Source: Aspidapion aeneum
Taxonomy: Eukaryota; Arthropoda; Insecta; Coleoptera; Brentidae
Direction: 5' to 3'
Length of the DNA: 64,000 nucleotides
Assembly: GCA_963576565.1 (NCBI GenBank)
Contig: OY755039.1
Span: 29,588,602 to 29,652,601 of the forward strand
The notes under the pieces were generated by a model, which saw nothing but the letters and a program-made list of their open reading frames with translations, did not search any database and was not told the origin of the DNA. Made by a program: the position numbers and the translations under genes. Below, piece after piece: positions 22,167 through 32,877 of this stretch. Every line of letters starts with the position of its first letter. Position 1 is the first letter of the stretch.

Positions 22167-22738
22167 CAATGTGACAATTTCAAAAGGATCCACCTGGATT
22201 TTCTAGAATATTATCAGGAAATTAAAAAAACGCCGAAACACATTGATTTTGTTTGGCTATATCTTGAAATTTTTGTAGCATGAACCCCTTCGAGGGGTAT
22301 ACTTTACCCCTATATTTTGAATAGGGAAAGTGGGTCTAGTGATGTTGTTTTGAAGCTTTTTGAATGTCCTTGTAAAAATTTTAAAAATCTATCCATTAGT
22401 TTTTGAGATAATTAATTGCCTTCAAACTTTCAAATTTAACATGGAGTAATAAAATAAAAATTTAATAAGAATTTTATATTTTTCGTATTTAATTTTTATT
22501 TTAAATTTGAAAGCAAATATCTCAAAAACTAATCGATGGATTTTCGAAATTTTCACACGGTTGTAAAGATATTCAAGAGAGCTTCAAAACAGGGTATACT
22601 AGACCCACTTTCCCGATTCAAAATATAGGGGTAAAGTATACCCCTCTGGCAAACAAAGTCGACGTGTTTCGGCGTTTTTTTAATTTCCTAATAATATTCA
22701 AGAAAATCCAGGTGGATCCTTTTCAAATTGTCACCTTG
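22167..22738. mobile_element. Foldback MITE inserted into a LINE tail
   Basis: 572 bp. The ends CAATGTGACAATTTCAAAAG and CTTTTCAAATTGTCACCTTG are inverted and TA lies outside on both sides. The inverted arms run almost to the centre: AAACGCCGAAACAC, GTATACTTTACCCCTATATT and AGTGGGTCTAG all have inverted partners. Mariner-type TA duplication; non-coding. Confidence 0.85.
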
Positions 22739-22930
22739 TATAAAATCCTAAATAAAAACTTAAAATCCAATACTCCTTGACCATTTCCAAATATTGGACT
22801 TTCTAATCCTATAATAAATGCAGCAAAAACTTATAATACTCTTCCGAAAGAAATCAAATTAAAAAAAAGCGATAATCTATTTTTGCAGAACCTAAAAATC
22901 CACTATGTAACATATCAATAATTATTTCTA
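22739..22930 (+). pseudogene. LINE C-terminal fragment, part 2
   Basis: Continues the LINE tail after the insertion: NPIINAAKTYNTLPKEIKLK followed by a LFLQNLKIHY-like end. NTLP..IK....F...LK is typical of the extreme carboxyl end of these proteins. An in-frame stop (CCTTGA) lies within it. Confidence 0.7.
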
Positions 22931-23289
22931 TTATTTATTTAATTTATAATAAAATTAACAACTAATTAAATAATGTAGTGTTTCGTTGCAACTTCTACCT
23001 CAAATTCAAATTATTTATTTATAAAAGCGGCATTTACATTTTTTACCGTGTACCTGTTTCATATATTATAAGAAAAAATTAGTTTTAAGTTTTTTGAGCA
23101 ATGTACATGATGTTACCATGGTTCTAGTGGCATTAAGCTTGTTTTGTATGTAGAAATTTTCGAGGCCAGAGCTTCAATGCACTGGTTGGAGGATATGTGG
23201 ATATATTTGTTTTGAATTTTTATACTAAATATAAAAACTTTTAAAAAAAATTACATTTTGATCGATATAGTGACATCCAAAAACTTATT
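22931..23289. other. AT-rich DNA, no gene
   Basis: Probably the 3' untranslated end of the LINE fragment followed by unassigned sequence. Nothing diagnostic. Confidence 0.35.
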
Positions 23290-23987
23290 TATTTTACTCA
23301 GTGTAATGTGTTTCCACTAAATCCTACTTAGAATATTTGTTTTAGATATATTAAACACAAGTAAATTGGAATCACAAAATGTTTTTATTTTATTAATGTC
23401 ATTCTGAATATCACTCGAAAGTCTGACTATATCTGTGTTATGCCAATATTTTACCATTAACGTCAACTTTAGGCATATCATTTACAAAAATCAAAAATAA
23501 AAGTCGACCCAAGATAGAACCCTGAGGAACATCAGTATTATTCTTATGCTACTCTGAGATTTGATCATTAAAAACAACAGATTGGACTCTTTCAGAGAGG
23601 TACGATCTGAGCCAATTCAAAGCTATACCTCTGACGCCATACCTCTCAAGCTTTCGCAGTAATATTTCATGACCCACACACAATACTGCCTGCCTTTTGT
23701 CTAGTTTTTACTTTAAGGTAGAAATCCTCTAAGAAATTAAATATAGCGTCGTCAGTATTTTTTGATGGCTGAAAACCAATCTGGTGGCTGTTCAAAATAT
23801 TGTTGTTGGTCAGAAATACTGTCAAACGACCTTAAACCAATTTCTCAATGATTTTCGCCAAGGTAGGCAATAATGCAATCGGCCGAAAATTTGACGGAGC
23901 ATGCTGATCACCGCCCTTAAACAACGGAACAACAACAGCCATCTTGAGTGACGCCGAAAATTCCCCTGGCAGTTCTACAAATTTTAA
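23290..23987 (-). pseudogene. Decayed LINE reverse transcriptase
   Basis: Read from 23987 downward: a PLFKGGDQHAPSNFRPIALL block, LAKIIEKLV, a NNNILNSHQIGFQPSKNTDD-type block, [20 protein letters not shown], then DVPQGSIL and FLIFVNDMP. These are ordered RT blocks of a jockey/CR1-like LINE. Stops and frameshifts separate them and the FADD box is not readable. Its 5' side is cut exactly where the CCTTCCTAGC element starts. Confidence 0.8.
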
Positions 23988-24575
23988 CCTTCCTAGCCCG
24001 CACAGCAATGGCTAGAAAAGGTATTGTTTTCGACGAAAATATTTTTTTTTAGATAAACCCGAAGATGTGTTATTTGGGTGTATTTTGACCTATTCTAGCA
24101 AATATCGTCATGACTGTGTGTGTCTATTTTTTTTCTGTTCGTAACCATTGATTCAATAACCCATATAGAAAAGCCACCGGCGAGCTTCACCATTTTCAGG
24201 GGCAGATGGCGCTGAAATAAATTCGTCTGTTACGCAATATTTAGAGACAACTACTATGATCTAATGGCATTTGTATGATAGGCATGAGCCTGGGAACTAG
24301 CACATGTAACTAAATCGTACTAGCAGTCGAATTTATTTCAGCGCCATCTGCCCCTTAATATGGTAAAGCTCGACGGTGGCTCCTCTATATGGGTTATTTA
24401 CAGAGCATCGCATCAATATTTTCGGAGTAGAGTAGACCACATTTTGCTCAACAATTTGTGTTATAACCAAAAACTTCGTGGGAGCTTCAGTTTCCGAGAT
24501 ATTTACAAAAAACTGTTTTTAATGCTGATTATCATAGCTTCACTTGAAGTGTGCTTATAGGCTAGCTAGGAAGGT
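23988..24575. mobile_element. Element with CCTTCCTAGC / GCTAGGAAGG termini
   Basis: CCTTCCTAGC starts at 23988 and GCTAGGAAGG ends the element near 24574. Just inside the left end, CCTTCCTAGC...GGCTAGAAAAGG forms a small hairpin. Inside lies a large imperfect inverted repeat (about 24151-24221 against 24328-24398) containing GGGGCAGATGGCGCTGAAAT. The 66-codon frame is chance. Fragments of the same family lie at 1370, 26571 and 53950-54080. Confidence 0.65.
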
Positions 24576-24686
24576 ATCAGATCCCTCATGGATCCATTTA
24601 TTTTACTGCCATTTTCAATGAAAACGCCATATCTACGTGTATGGGATTGCTATAGCAGATACGGCATTTTCAAGCAAAGACCATCC

Positions 24687-25276
24687 TTAAAAAATACTCT
24701 GCCAATCTATGGGCACCTAAGCTCACACTGGATACTATAGTTATAGTGTATCTACGTGAAAGCTAATATATCTAAAAACTGAAGTATATTTTATGGAACT
24801 CCAGACTCAATTACCTTTCGTTTGATACTACACAAGCCATGTTTTGACTTAAACTCTAATTTTTCAAATCTACCCCCACCCTTTTTTTAAAAACTAAAAT
24901 GTATTTTGTTTAACTCCAGACTCAATTACCTTTCGTTTGATATCACACACGCCATATTTCCACTTAAACGCTAATTTTTGAAATTTACCCCCACCTTTTT
25001 TTTTAAATTAAAATGTATTTTGTTTAACTCCAGACTCAATTACCTTTCGTTTGATATCACACACGCTATATTTTTACATAAACTCTAATTTTTTAAATCT
25101 ACCCCCACCCTTTTATTTGGCTTGTGTTCGGTGGATTTTGTTCATTTTTAAATGGGACCATCTCGACCCAAAACCCAGCCAGAGTACCAAATTTTATTAA
25201 AATCGGGCAAGCCGTTTTTGAGTTATGCGCGTTGGTCGTTACAGACAGATATACAGACACACAGACAGACAGACAT

Positions 25277-25314
<38 letters not shown>

Positions 25315-25500
25315 GGCGCAACAAAAAAGTTTCAAAATCATCTGAAACGCAAAGATATATAAAAAATTTTGAATTCGGAGCAACTTTTTTTTTCTCGAAA
25401 AAATTAGGATCACCATAGCTCACACTACTATAGTATAGTAGCATAGAGTAAGTAATACATACTTAGGCTATCTTACTCTATGATAGTAGTAGTGTGAGCT
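24687..25500 (+). mobile_element. Hairpin/minisatellite/(CAGA)n element, copy A
   Basis: Layout: an AATACTCTGCCAAT end, AGCTCACAC word, three ~120-bp tandem units (each with CAATTACCTTTCGTTTGATA and TCTACCCCCACCCTTTT), a unique core, a (CAGA)n microsatellite at 25250-25312, then a hairpin AGCTCACACTACTATAGTAT...GTGTGAGCT. This combination resembles DINE-1/HINE-type non-autonomous Helentrons, but that is inference. Frames spanning the microsatellite are artefacts of the CAGA repeat. Confidence 0.75.
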
Positions 25501-25556
25501 AAAATTCTTGTGAGGTTGTGTAGTCTTTTAAAATAACAATAAGCAGTTAATATATT

Positions 25557-26308
25557 AGCTCACACATATACTATACTATAGTTGTGTGAGCTATGGTGAT
25601 CCGAATTTTTTCGAGAAAAAAAAAGTTGCTCCGATTTCAAAAATTTGTATATATCTTTGCGTTTCAGATGATTTTGAAACTTTTTTGTTGCGCCGTCTGT
25701 CTGTCTGTATGTCTGTCTGTCTGTCTGTCTGTCTGTGTGTCTGTCTGTAACGACCAACGCGCATAACACAAAAACGGCTTGCCCGATTTTAATGAAATTT
25801 GGTACCCAGGCTGGGCTTTGGGTCGAGATGGTCCCATTTAAAAATGAACAAAATCCACCGAACACAAGCCAAATAAAAGGGTGGGGGTAGATTTCAAAAA
25901 TTAGAGTTTATGAAAAAATATGGCGTGTGTGATATCAAACGAAAGGTAATTGAGTCTGGAGTTAAACAAAATACATTTTAGTTTATTTAAAAAAAAAGGG
26001 GGGGGGGGTAAATTTCAAAAATTAGTATTTAAGTGGAAATATGGCGTGTGTGATATCAAACGAAAGGTAATTGAGTCTGGAGTTAAACAAAATACATTTT
26101 AGTTTAAAAAAAAGGGTGGGGGTAGATTTGAAAAATTAGAGTTTAAGTCAAAACATGGCTTGTGTGGTATCAAACGAAAGGTAATTGAGTCTGGAGTTCA
26201 ATAAAACATACTTCAGTTTTTAGTTATATTAGCTTTTACGTAGATACACTATAACTATAGTACTCAGTGTGAGCTTGGGTGCCCATAGATTGGCAGAGTA
26301 TTTTTTTA
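25557..26308 (-). mobile_element. Same family, copy B, inverted next to copy A
   Basis: The reverse-orientation copy begins with AGCTCACACATATACTATAC and carries (TCTG)n at 25697-25748, the tandem units, and ends with GTGTGAGCTTGGGTGCCCAT. Copies A and B are separated by 56 bp and make a 1.6-kb imperfect palindrome. Confidence 0.75.
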
Positions 26309-26756
26309 AAATCTTACTATTATCATCAAAATTGGTCTCCACTTCAAATTTGCTCATTGCGTCCTCAGTAATATGATATCCACCATCCATTTTTGGATTT
26401 TTACGAAGAGGGGCGTTGGAAAAAAAAATAGAACCCAAAGCATTACTAAACATTTATTGACAGAGTTTGACAATACTGTGGTTTGACAGAGATCATATCA
26501 AAAATTTTGAGGAACTCACTTCTGCGTTTGTGACCTTAGGTTACAAAGTGTCATAAAACATTGTGACCTTCCTATCCCGCGCAGCAATGGCTAGAGAAGG
26601 TATTGTTTTTAACAATTTTTTTTAGCTCTTATTACCTACATTCCTATTATTTTAAACCAAAGTTATCTTCCATAGTTCAGCAGATATTTGGATGGACCCG
26701 GGCTTTTGGGAAACCCTGCATATATTTAGCTGTATATGTATAGCTCAGACCGTTAA
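26309..26756. other. Gene-free; remnant of CCTTCCTAGC family at 26571-26625
   Basis: CCTTCCTATCCCGCGCAGCA then ATGGCTAGAGAAGGTATTG marks one end of the repeat found at 23988. Nothing else assigned. Confidence 0.5.
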
Positions 26757-26919
26757 GGGCCTATCCTTAAATTACGTAACGCTCAAGGGGGGGAGGGGGT
26801 TTGGCCTTGCGTTACACTCAATTTCTTTTATTGTGCTTTTTCTTGAAAATACGTTACGAAGGGGGGAGTGGGGGTCAAAAATCCTTAATTTTTGCGTTAC
26901 GTAATTTAAAGACGTTCCC
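26757..26919. mobile_element. MITE with TTAAATTACGTAACGC inverted ends
   Basis: GGGCCTATCCTTAAATTACG and TAACGCTCAAGGGGGG at the left, GCGTTACGTAATTTAAAGAC and GTTCCC at the right. Inverted repeats of about 26 bp around a G-rich/C-poor core. Non-coding, 163 bp. Similar ATTACGTAACGC elements are widespread in insect genomes. Confidence 0.8.
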
Positions 26920-27000
26920 GAAGAAGTTGTCAAAATCACGTGACCTTTCAATTTAACAAAAGTCTCAAATATGTTTTTTGTAAGAATTTGGACGCTGAGT

Positions 27001-28857
27001 TTTTTTTTTTTTTTTTTTACGGGTATGCGCACTCGCAAGGAGATCCCTATCACGCTCGACAAGCGGCAAGTGCGCGGAAATGTTGGTGTGTGTTGGTTTT
27101 GAAACGGTTCAGGTTGTAACCTGCAGGGAAAACTGTCGCAGGGAGTTTATTCCACAGCGATACTGTTCTCCAGAGATATGAATTCTGATATAATGAGGTT
27201 CTTGGTGCCTCTATTTTGACAGTAAATTGATGGTTACCGTCTGTTTGACGTGTTCGCCTAGTAGGTGCTACTCCCGGGGGGATCATACGTGCCAACTCTT
27301 TAGAGCATTTTCCGTGATAATACCTGTAGAAGAGAGAGAGATCGCCCACAGTTCTTCGATGTTCGAGACTATCCAAGCTACGGGTAAGTGCGGGGTCATT
27401 GATCAGCTTGATAGCTCGCTTTTGCACGGTGTTCAAAAGCATTAAGGTATGTTTGGGTGCCGCACTCCATATATGTGAGCAGTACTCCATAGTTGGTCGA
27501 ATCTGGGCTTTGTAGAGTGTCAGCAGTTGGCTTGGTGTATACAGATGTCTTGTACGAAATAGCACCCCAAGCTTTTGGGACGCCCTTTTAGCTATATCTG
27601 CCACGTGACTGTGCCAAGACATGTTGGTCTCTGCAGTGACTCCTAAGATGTTCAACTGGCTCTGCAATGTGACAGCACTTCCAGATAGCATGATGTTTGG
27701 CTCACCGGTGCTGGTCTTTTTTGAAAACAGGGCTGCTTGGGTTTTCTGCGCGTTGAACTGTACAAGGTTTTTGTTGCCCCAGTCCTCTATTATCTCCAGG
27801 TCGTTATTTATCTGCGATATTTGAGTTAGTCTAAGATGATGGAATTCACGTGCGGATAGACACTGAGTGGGTGGTATGACTGAGGAGACTACATTGCCAT
27901 CATCTGCAAAGCAATAAAGTGGATTTATTGTTTTATCTATGAGGTCATTTATGTAAATCAGAAAAAGTGTTGGCGAAAGGATTGCTCCCTGTGGCACACC
28001 AGCATTTATTTGGTAAGAGTTGGAGATCCGGCCATCCAGTGCAACATAAATGGATCTATCCTTAAGGTAACTTTCAAACCAAGTGCAAAGTCTCGGCGAC
28101 AATCCCGTTGCTTTGAGCTTGTTGAGCAGATTTTCATGCCAGACTTTATCGAATGCTTTAGATATATCTAAGGCAATTGTTCTTGTTTCACCTCGCAACT
28201 CAATCGCTTTTTGCCATAAGTGAGTGACGTATGTAAGTAAATCGCCAGTTGACCTATATTTTCGAAATCCGTATTGCTTGTCGTTGATAATTTTGTATTT
28301 TTCCAAGTACTTGGTTAGGTGATTGTTCACAACTCTTTCCATTACTTTTGATATCACCGGAAGTAGAGCAATTGGTCTATAGTTTAACGGATCTGTCTTT
28401 TTTCCTTTCTTTGGAATGGGTTGTACTGCGGCAGACTTCCATGATGATGGATATACTTCTTGCCTATAAGATAAATTGAATAATTTTGCGAAAGTTGGGG
28501 TGAGTTCGCTAGCACAATTTTTGAGTACTATCGCAGGAATGCCATCTGGACCCATTGCTTTGTTTGTATCCAACTTTTTAAGGGATTTTCGTATTTCTCT
28601 GTGACAAAAGGGTACCTCTGGCATACTGTGGGAAACCCTTTCAATGAACGGTGGAGTTTTTCCATTTGGCACTGTTAGGTTTGAGTTGGAGGAAAAGATT
28701 TTGGCCAGCATATTGGCTTTTTCCTCTGATGTTGTGGCTAAGTGAGTATTTTTATCTGTAAGTGGTGGTATGGATGACTTGGTGAAGTTTGATCCAACGG
28801 CTTTTGCAAGAGACCAAAAGGACCTAGAACTACTTGGACAATTCAGCAACCTGTTTT
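27001..28857 (-). mobile_element. 5'-truncated LINE, second copy of the 49.5-kb family
   Basis: A T-run at 27001-27019 is the poly(A) tail in antisense. The element is truncated at the AAAACAGGTTGCTGAATTGT point (28857), corresponding to about 50866 of the full copy. The hairpin element copy C abuts it exactly. No clear target duplication is seen. The coding part is almost identical to the 49.5-kb copy. Confidence 0.9.
27050..28849 (-). CDS. LINE reverse transcriptase, intact 599-codon partial ORF
   Basis: Reverse transcriptase and carboxyl domain of a non-LTR retrotransposon, lacking the endonuclease because of 5' truncation. Ordered RT blocks are present: LNYRPIALLPVISKVMERVV, KQYGFRKYRSTGDLL, ALDISKAFDKVWHENLLNKL, GVPQGAILSPTLFLIYINDL and CFADDGNVV, with both catalytic aspartates. 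The tail SLWNKLPATVF near the end is a typical LINE carboxyl motif. The only changes from the 49.5-kb copy are scattered substitutions (for example EAPRTS against PTPRTS), with no frameshift. It belongs to a jockey/CR1-like lineage. The start codon at 28849 is simply the first Met after truncation, so this is not a functional gene. Confidence 0.9.
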   Translation of the reverse strand: MLNCPSSSRSFWSLAKAVGSNFTKSSIPPLTDKNTHLATTSEEKANMLAKIFSSNSNLTVPNGKTPPFIERVSHSMPEVPFCHREIRKSLKKLDTNKAMGPDGIPAIVLKNCASELTPTFAKLFNLSYRQEVYPSSWKSAAVQPIPKKGKKTDPLNYRPIALLPVISKVMERVVNNHLTKYLEKYKIINDKQYGFRKYRSTGDLLTYVTHLWQKAIELRGETRTIALDISKAFDKVWHENLLNKLKATGLSPRLCTWFESYLKDRSIYVALDGRISNSYQINAGVPQGAILSPTLFLIYINDLIDKTINPLYCFADDGNVVSSVIPPTQCLSAREFHHLRLTQISQINNDLEIIEDWGNKNLVQFNAQKTQAALFSKKTSTGEPNIMLSGSAVTLQSQLNILGVTAETNMSWHSHVADIAKRASQKLGVLFRTRHLYTPSQLLTLYKAQIRPTMEYCSHIWSAAPKHTLMLLNTVQKRAIKLINDPALTRSLDSLEHRRTVGDLSLFYRYYHGKCSKELARMIPPGVAPTRRTRQTDGNHQFTVKIEAPRTSLYQNSYLWRTVSLWNKLPATVFPAGYNLNRFKTNTHQHFRALAACRA

Positions 28858-29026
28858 AGCTCACACATATACTATACTATAGTAGTGTGAGCTATGGTGA
28901 TCCTAATTTTTTCGAGAAAAAAAAAGTTGCTCCGATTTCAAAAATTTTTATATATCTTTGCGTTTCAGATGATTTTGAAACTTTTTTGTTGCGCCGTCTG
29001 TCTGTCTGTCTGTCTGTCTGTCTGTA

Positions 29027-29057
<31 letters not shown>

Positions 29058-29625
29058 GTGTCTGTATGTCTGTCTGTAACGACCAACGCGCATAACTCAA
29101 AAACCGCTTGGCCGATTTTAATGAAATTTGGTACCTGGGCTGGATCTTGGGTCGAGATGGTCCCATTTAAAAATGAACAAAATCCACCGAACACAAACCA
29201 AATAAAAGGGTGGGGATAGATTTCAAAAATTAGAGTTTATGTGAAAATATGGCGTGTGTGATATCAAACGAAAGGTAATTGAGTCTGGAGTTAAACAAAA
29301 TACATTTTAATTTATTAAAAAAAAAAAGGTGGGGGTATATTTCAAAAATTAGAGTTTAAGTGAAAATATGGCGTGTGTGATATCAAACGAAAGGTAATTA
29401 AGTCCGGAGTTCAACAAAATACATTTTAGTTTTTGTTTTTTTTAAGGGTGGGGGTGGATTTCAAAAATTTGAGTTTAAGTCAAAACATGGCTTGTGTGGT
29501 ATCAAACAAAAGGTAATTTAGTGTGGAGTTGAATAAAATATATTTCAGTTTTTAGTTATATTAGCTCACATAACTATAGTACCTAGTGTGAGCTTAGGGG
29601 CCCATATATTGGCAGAGTATTTTAT
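28858..29625 (-). mobile_element. Hairpin/minisatellite/(TCTG)n element, copy C
   Basis: Starts AGCTCACACATATACTATAC, then GTGAGCTATGGTGATCCTAA, (TCTG)n at 28995-29077, the core, tandem ~115-bp units with GTATCAAACGAAAGGTAATT-type words, and ends GTGTGAGCTTAGGGGCCCAT. Same orientation as copy B. It abuts the truncated LINE at 28857/28858. Confidence 0.75.
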
Positions 29626-30833
29626 TCGGCGTCAATAGTAATTTTGCAACGATTTCTGGCTTCTATAAATTCTGTGTGGTTTTGAGCGGTTTGTTGTCGT
29701 TTCCTGAGTTTAAATATGTAACTGCGGGATGGCTTATCTGTGCATAACATTTTTTTCCCATAATGGACCCATGCCATTGTCGTACTTCTATGGTACGAAA
29801 ACGTCGAATTATGTATGCCACATATTTTTTGTTTTTTTCAGGAAATCTATTAACAACGACAAAAAGTGCAAAATACTTTTTTGAAGCTAATAAAATGGTC
29901 TTTTACCCGGGGTACATTTTGACCCCGTCGGAAATCATTTTACATAAAAAAATTACCCTCAAAAATAAATTTGTAAATTACGCTTCGGCCATGTTCAGTA
30001 TAAGTTTCTGTTTGGAACTAATGGCCGTTTTCTATTTAGCTTGACATCCTCTTTCGATTTGTATAGTTTTTTAGTAACTGGTGAAAACGTGAAATTTTTG
30101 TACTCAGGAGTAGGTATAGGCCAATTTAGTGATTTTTTTAAGTATAACTCGAGAACCGCTTAACCTACAGCAAAAATTAGATCCACTATGAATATATGTT
30201 AAAAATTGGCATACTTTTTATATTTCACGTTTTTTTTGTAAATCCAGTAGTTTTTTTTTTATAAAAAAAAACAGTATTTGAGGAAACTACAGAATTTACA
30301 GTATATAGACAACAGAAAAACAAAGTATTAATGATGTTTTGGAAACGCCATTATAGTAAAAGCTAATCACAATTTGTCTGAGTAAAATCGATGTGATAAT
30401 AAAAAAGTTACGTATATTTGATTCAAACTTCTTTTCGCCATCTTTAAACAAAACTGGTAATTTTTTTGACAATTGTATTTTTTTGCGACACGGTCCTATG
30501 ACGAATCGACTAAAATTCATCGGTATACTGACAATATACACTAAGTCAAAAAAGTTAGTTTTATTAATATGTCGTCGCAATGATATGTGGTAATATCCGA
30601 TATCGTTATAAGCGATATTAGGAACCAAATTTTGAAATTGATTGAAATTTGGTTTTATAGGTCAGGTTTAATCATGGCTGGTTTATACTAACATAAAGAT
30701 AAGGTATTTTTTATTATGAATATGCAAGTATCTCAAAAACGACAAAAATTGACTTAGTGGATATTGCCACTATATCGACGATATATGGGAATCGGTTTGC
30801 AATTCAGTCCCAAATTCCTACTGGGCTCTTATA
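29626..30833. other. No gene; dispersed-repeat-like DNA
   Basis: Chance frames of 93-110 codons lack motifs. AATATCCGATATCGTTATAA near 30595 is a copy of the right terminus of the Tigger-like element that ends at 36040, so an end fragment of another copy lies here. Confidence 0.4.
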
Positions 30834-31324
30834 CTGTGAATATCGGTTATAACGACATTGAACGAACCGCTTAATTTCTGTCGTGATAACCGAGCGTGGT
30901 TATAGCGAAAAAAATGGATTATAAATAAATAAATAATATCTTTATTTGCAACAAAAATAAATAGCGGTTTACAAAGTTTAAATTAGCATATAAGCAGTTG
31001 CAAAAAGGAGTTAAAAACAATTACATAATTGATCTAAGTTTAACCCCTGGTAGATTTTTATTTAATAACTTTTTGAACAAAGCGGAACTAGAAAAAAGAA
31101 AAAGTCTAAAATTATTTTTCTTAACTACGTAAAGAAGGACATTTAGAGACAGAACATTTATACAACAAACTTATAGTATAGATATTTGTAGAAATAGGTT
31201 TTCATACACATTGTGGATCAGGGGGTCAATAAATAGTAAAATTAAAAATAGTAAAGAGCTACATGTGGATACTTATATTAAGTTATAGTTAGGGCAAAAG
31301 CTTTAACTAAGTGAGAAAGAATTG

Positions 31325-31726
31325 TTAGTTGCTTGTGTTAAAAAGGTGGTTTTTCAGAAACCTTTTAAATTGTACTGGTTTAAGTGATTTGGCTTTTTTT
31401 GGCACTGAATTATATAATTGACAAATATTATATCTAAAACTTCTTTCAAAAAAAGTGGTACGATGAGCAGGCATTATTATGTGATTTTGGAGTCTTGATC
31501 CAAGGGAGTATTTGTCAGACCTGAATTTGATTTTATTGTAAAGATAAGGAGGTTGTTTATTCTGGATAATTTTATGAAACAGACAAAGTGAGTGCAATAT
31601 TCTTCTTTGTTTCATTGATAACCATTTGGCTTCTTTTAGTTTATGTGTCACCCTGTCATATTTTCTTAAACCATAAATATATCTAAGGCAGGATCTCTGG
31701 ACTTTTTGGATTCGTTGTGTATCCAC
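31325..31726 (-). pseudogene. LINE carboxyl-terminal part of the same copy
   Basis: MDTQRIQKVQRSCLRYIYGL, LCLFHKIIQNKQPPYL, then FERSFRYNICQLYNSVPKKA: the post-RT region of an L2/CR1-like LINE, ending KRFLKNHLF. It is in a different frame from the RT. Confidence 0.8.
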
Positions 31727-31848
31727 AGCGTCGAGTTAATTTAATTTTAAGATTTTTTGGTAAAATGTGCCGGCTTGGGTAAAGCATTTTAAGGTTGTAA
31801 TAGGCTCGTTGAATGCACTTGACATGTGGTTTAAATCTCAATTTTTCG

Positions 31849-32877
31849 TCAAAGAGTAAACCCAAGTTTTTTGCTGTATTTACAGTTTATTTTAATATAT
31901 AATTGATTCACTGGTTTTTTTCCAAATATTAAGACATTAGATTTTTTAGGGTTAATAATTAAGTTGTGCGCTTCAGATGACTCAATTAGCTTTTGGAGGT
32001 CCTCATTTAATTCTTTTTCTGCGAGTTTATAGTTTTGATGTTTGAATGATTTTTTTATTTGAGTGTCATCGCAGTATCTTTTTGATGAGCAATGTTGGAT
32101 GCATTCTGTTATTTGTGTTGTATATATGTTGAAAAGAATGGGTGAGAGAATCGAGCCCTGAGGAACTCCGCCAATAGTTCTTAATTTTTGTGAGCGTCCC
32201 TGCTCCGTCTCCACAAATTGCGATCTATCCATTAATTGGGTTTTAAGTAAATTTATAGCATTATTAGAGAAGCCCGCAAAATGTAGAATAGAGAAAAGAA
32301 GCCCATGGTTTAGTCTATCAAACGCCTTTGAGTAGTCCAATAGTATTAGTGCTGTGGTGTCACCCTGGTCTGACGCTTGAATGATGTCGTCAGTTATGTC
32401 AAGTAAAGTCGTAACACAACTATAGCCCGTCCTGAACCCAGATTGGTCTGGATGTATTATTTCATATTCTTCCAGGTGTCGTCTTATTTGATTGTTCATA
32501 ACTTTTTCTAAAATTTTTGACATTACTGGAAGAATACTTATAGGTCTAAGATCACTAAGACTCTCTGGTTGTGCGACTTTCGGCAGAGGTACCACCCTAG
32601 ATATTTTCCATAGGTCTGGAAATGTCCCTTCTATCAGACATGAGTTTATTATATGGGTTAAAAAAGGTAAAATACGATCACAACTAAGAAGTAACATGTT
32701 CAGGTTAATGCCGTCTGCTCCAGTGGAAACTGATTTTATGGAAAGAAGATGCTCCTTGATTTGGCTCTCAGGAACTGCTGTAAACTCAAATAGATTCTTG
32801 AATTCCGTTTTGTAATTATTTTGATAAAAGTTAATTTTTTCTTGATTTAAGGTAGAATTACTTGAAGCAGCTTGCAA
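31849..32877 (-). pseudogene. LINE reverse transcriptase, L2/Crack-like
   Basis: A 342-codon frame with SVSTGADGINLNMLL, SDLRPISILPVMSKILEKVM, DQSGFRTGYSCVTTLLDITD, LILLDYSKAFDRLNH, GGVPQGSILSPILFNIYTTQ and YCDDTQIK. The catalytic box is YCDD rather than [FY]ADD; both aspartates remain but the Ala position is changed. The frame ends at LGFTL. The continuation LLFDEKLRFKPHVKCIQRAY is in the next frame (31865-31683) and a tail follows at 31726-31325, so two shifts disable it. Confidence 0.85.

Noticed and set aside
25099..25865. Cys/Ser/Val-rich frames such as CLSVCLSV and QTDRQTDR
   Set aside because: They are translations of the (TCTG/CAGA)n microsatellite and recur in each copy of the repeat element (also 28887-29219).
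29763..30628. Three frames of 66-110 codons
   Set aside because: No motifs, overlapping on opposite strands in AT-rich DNA.
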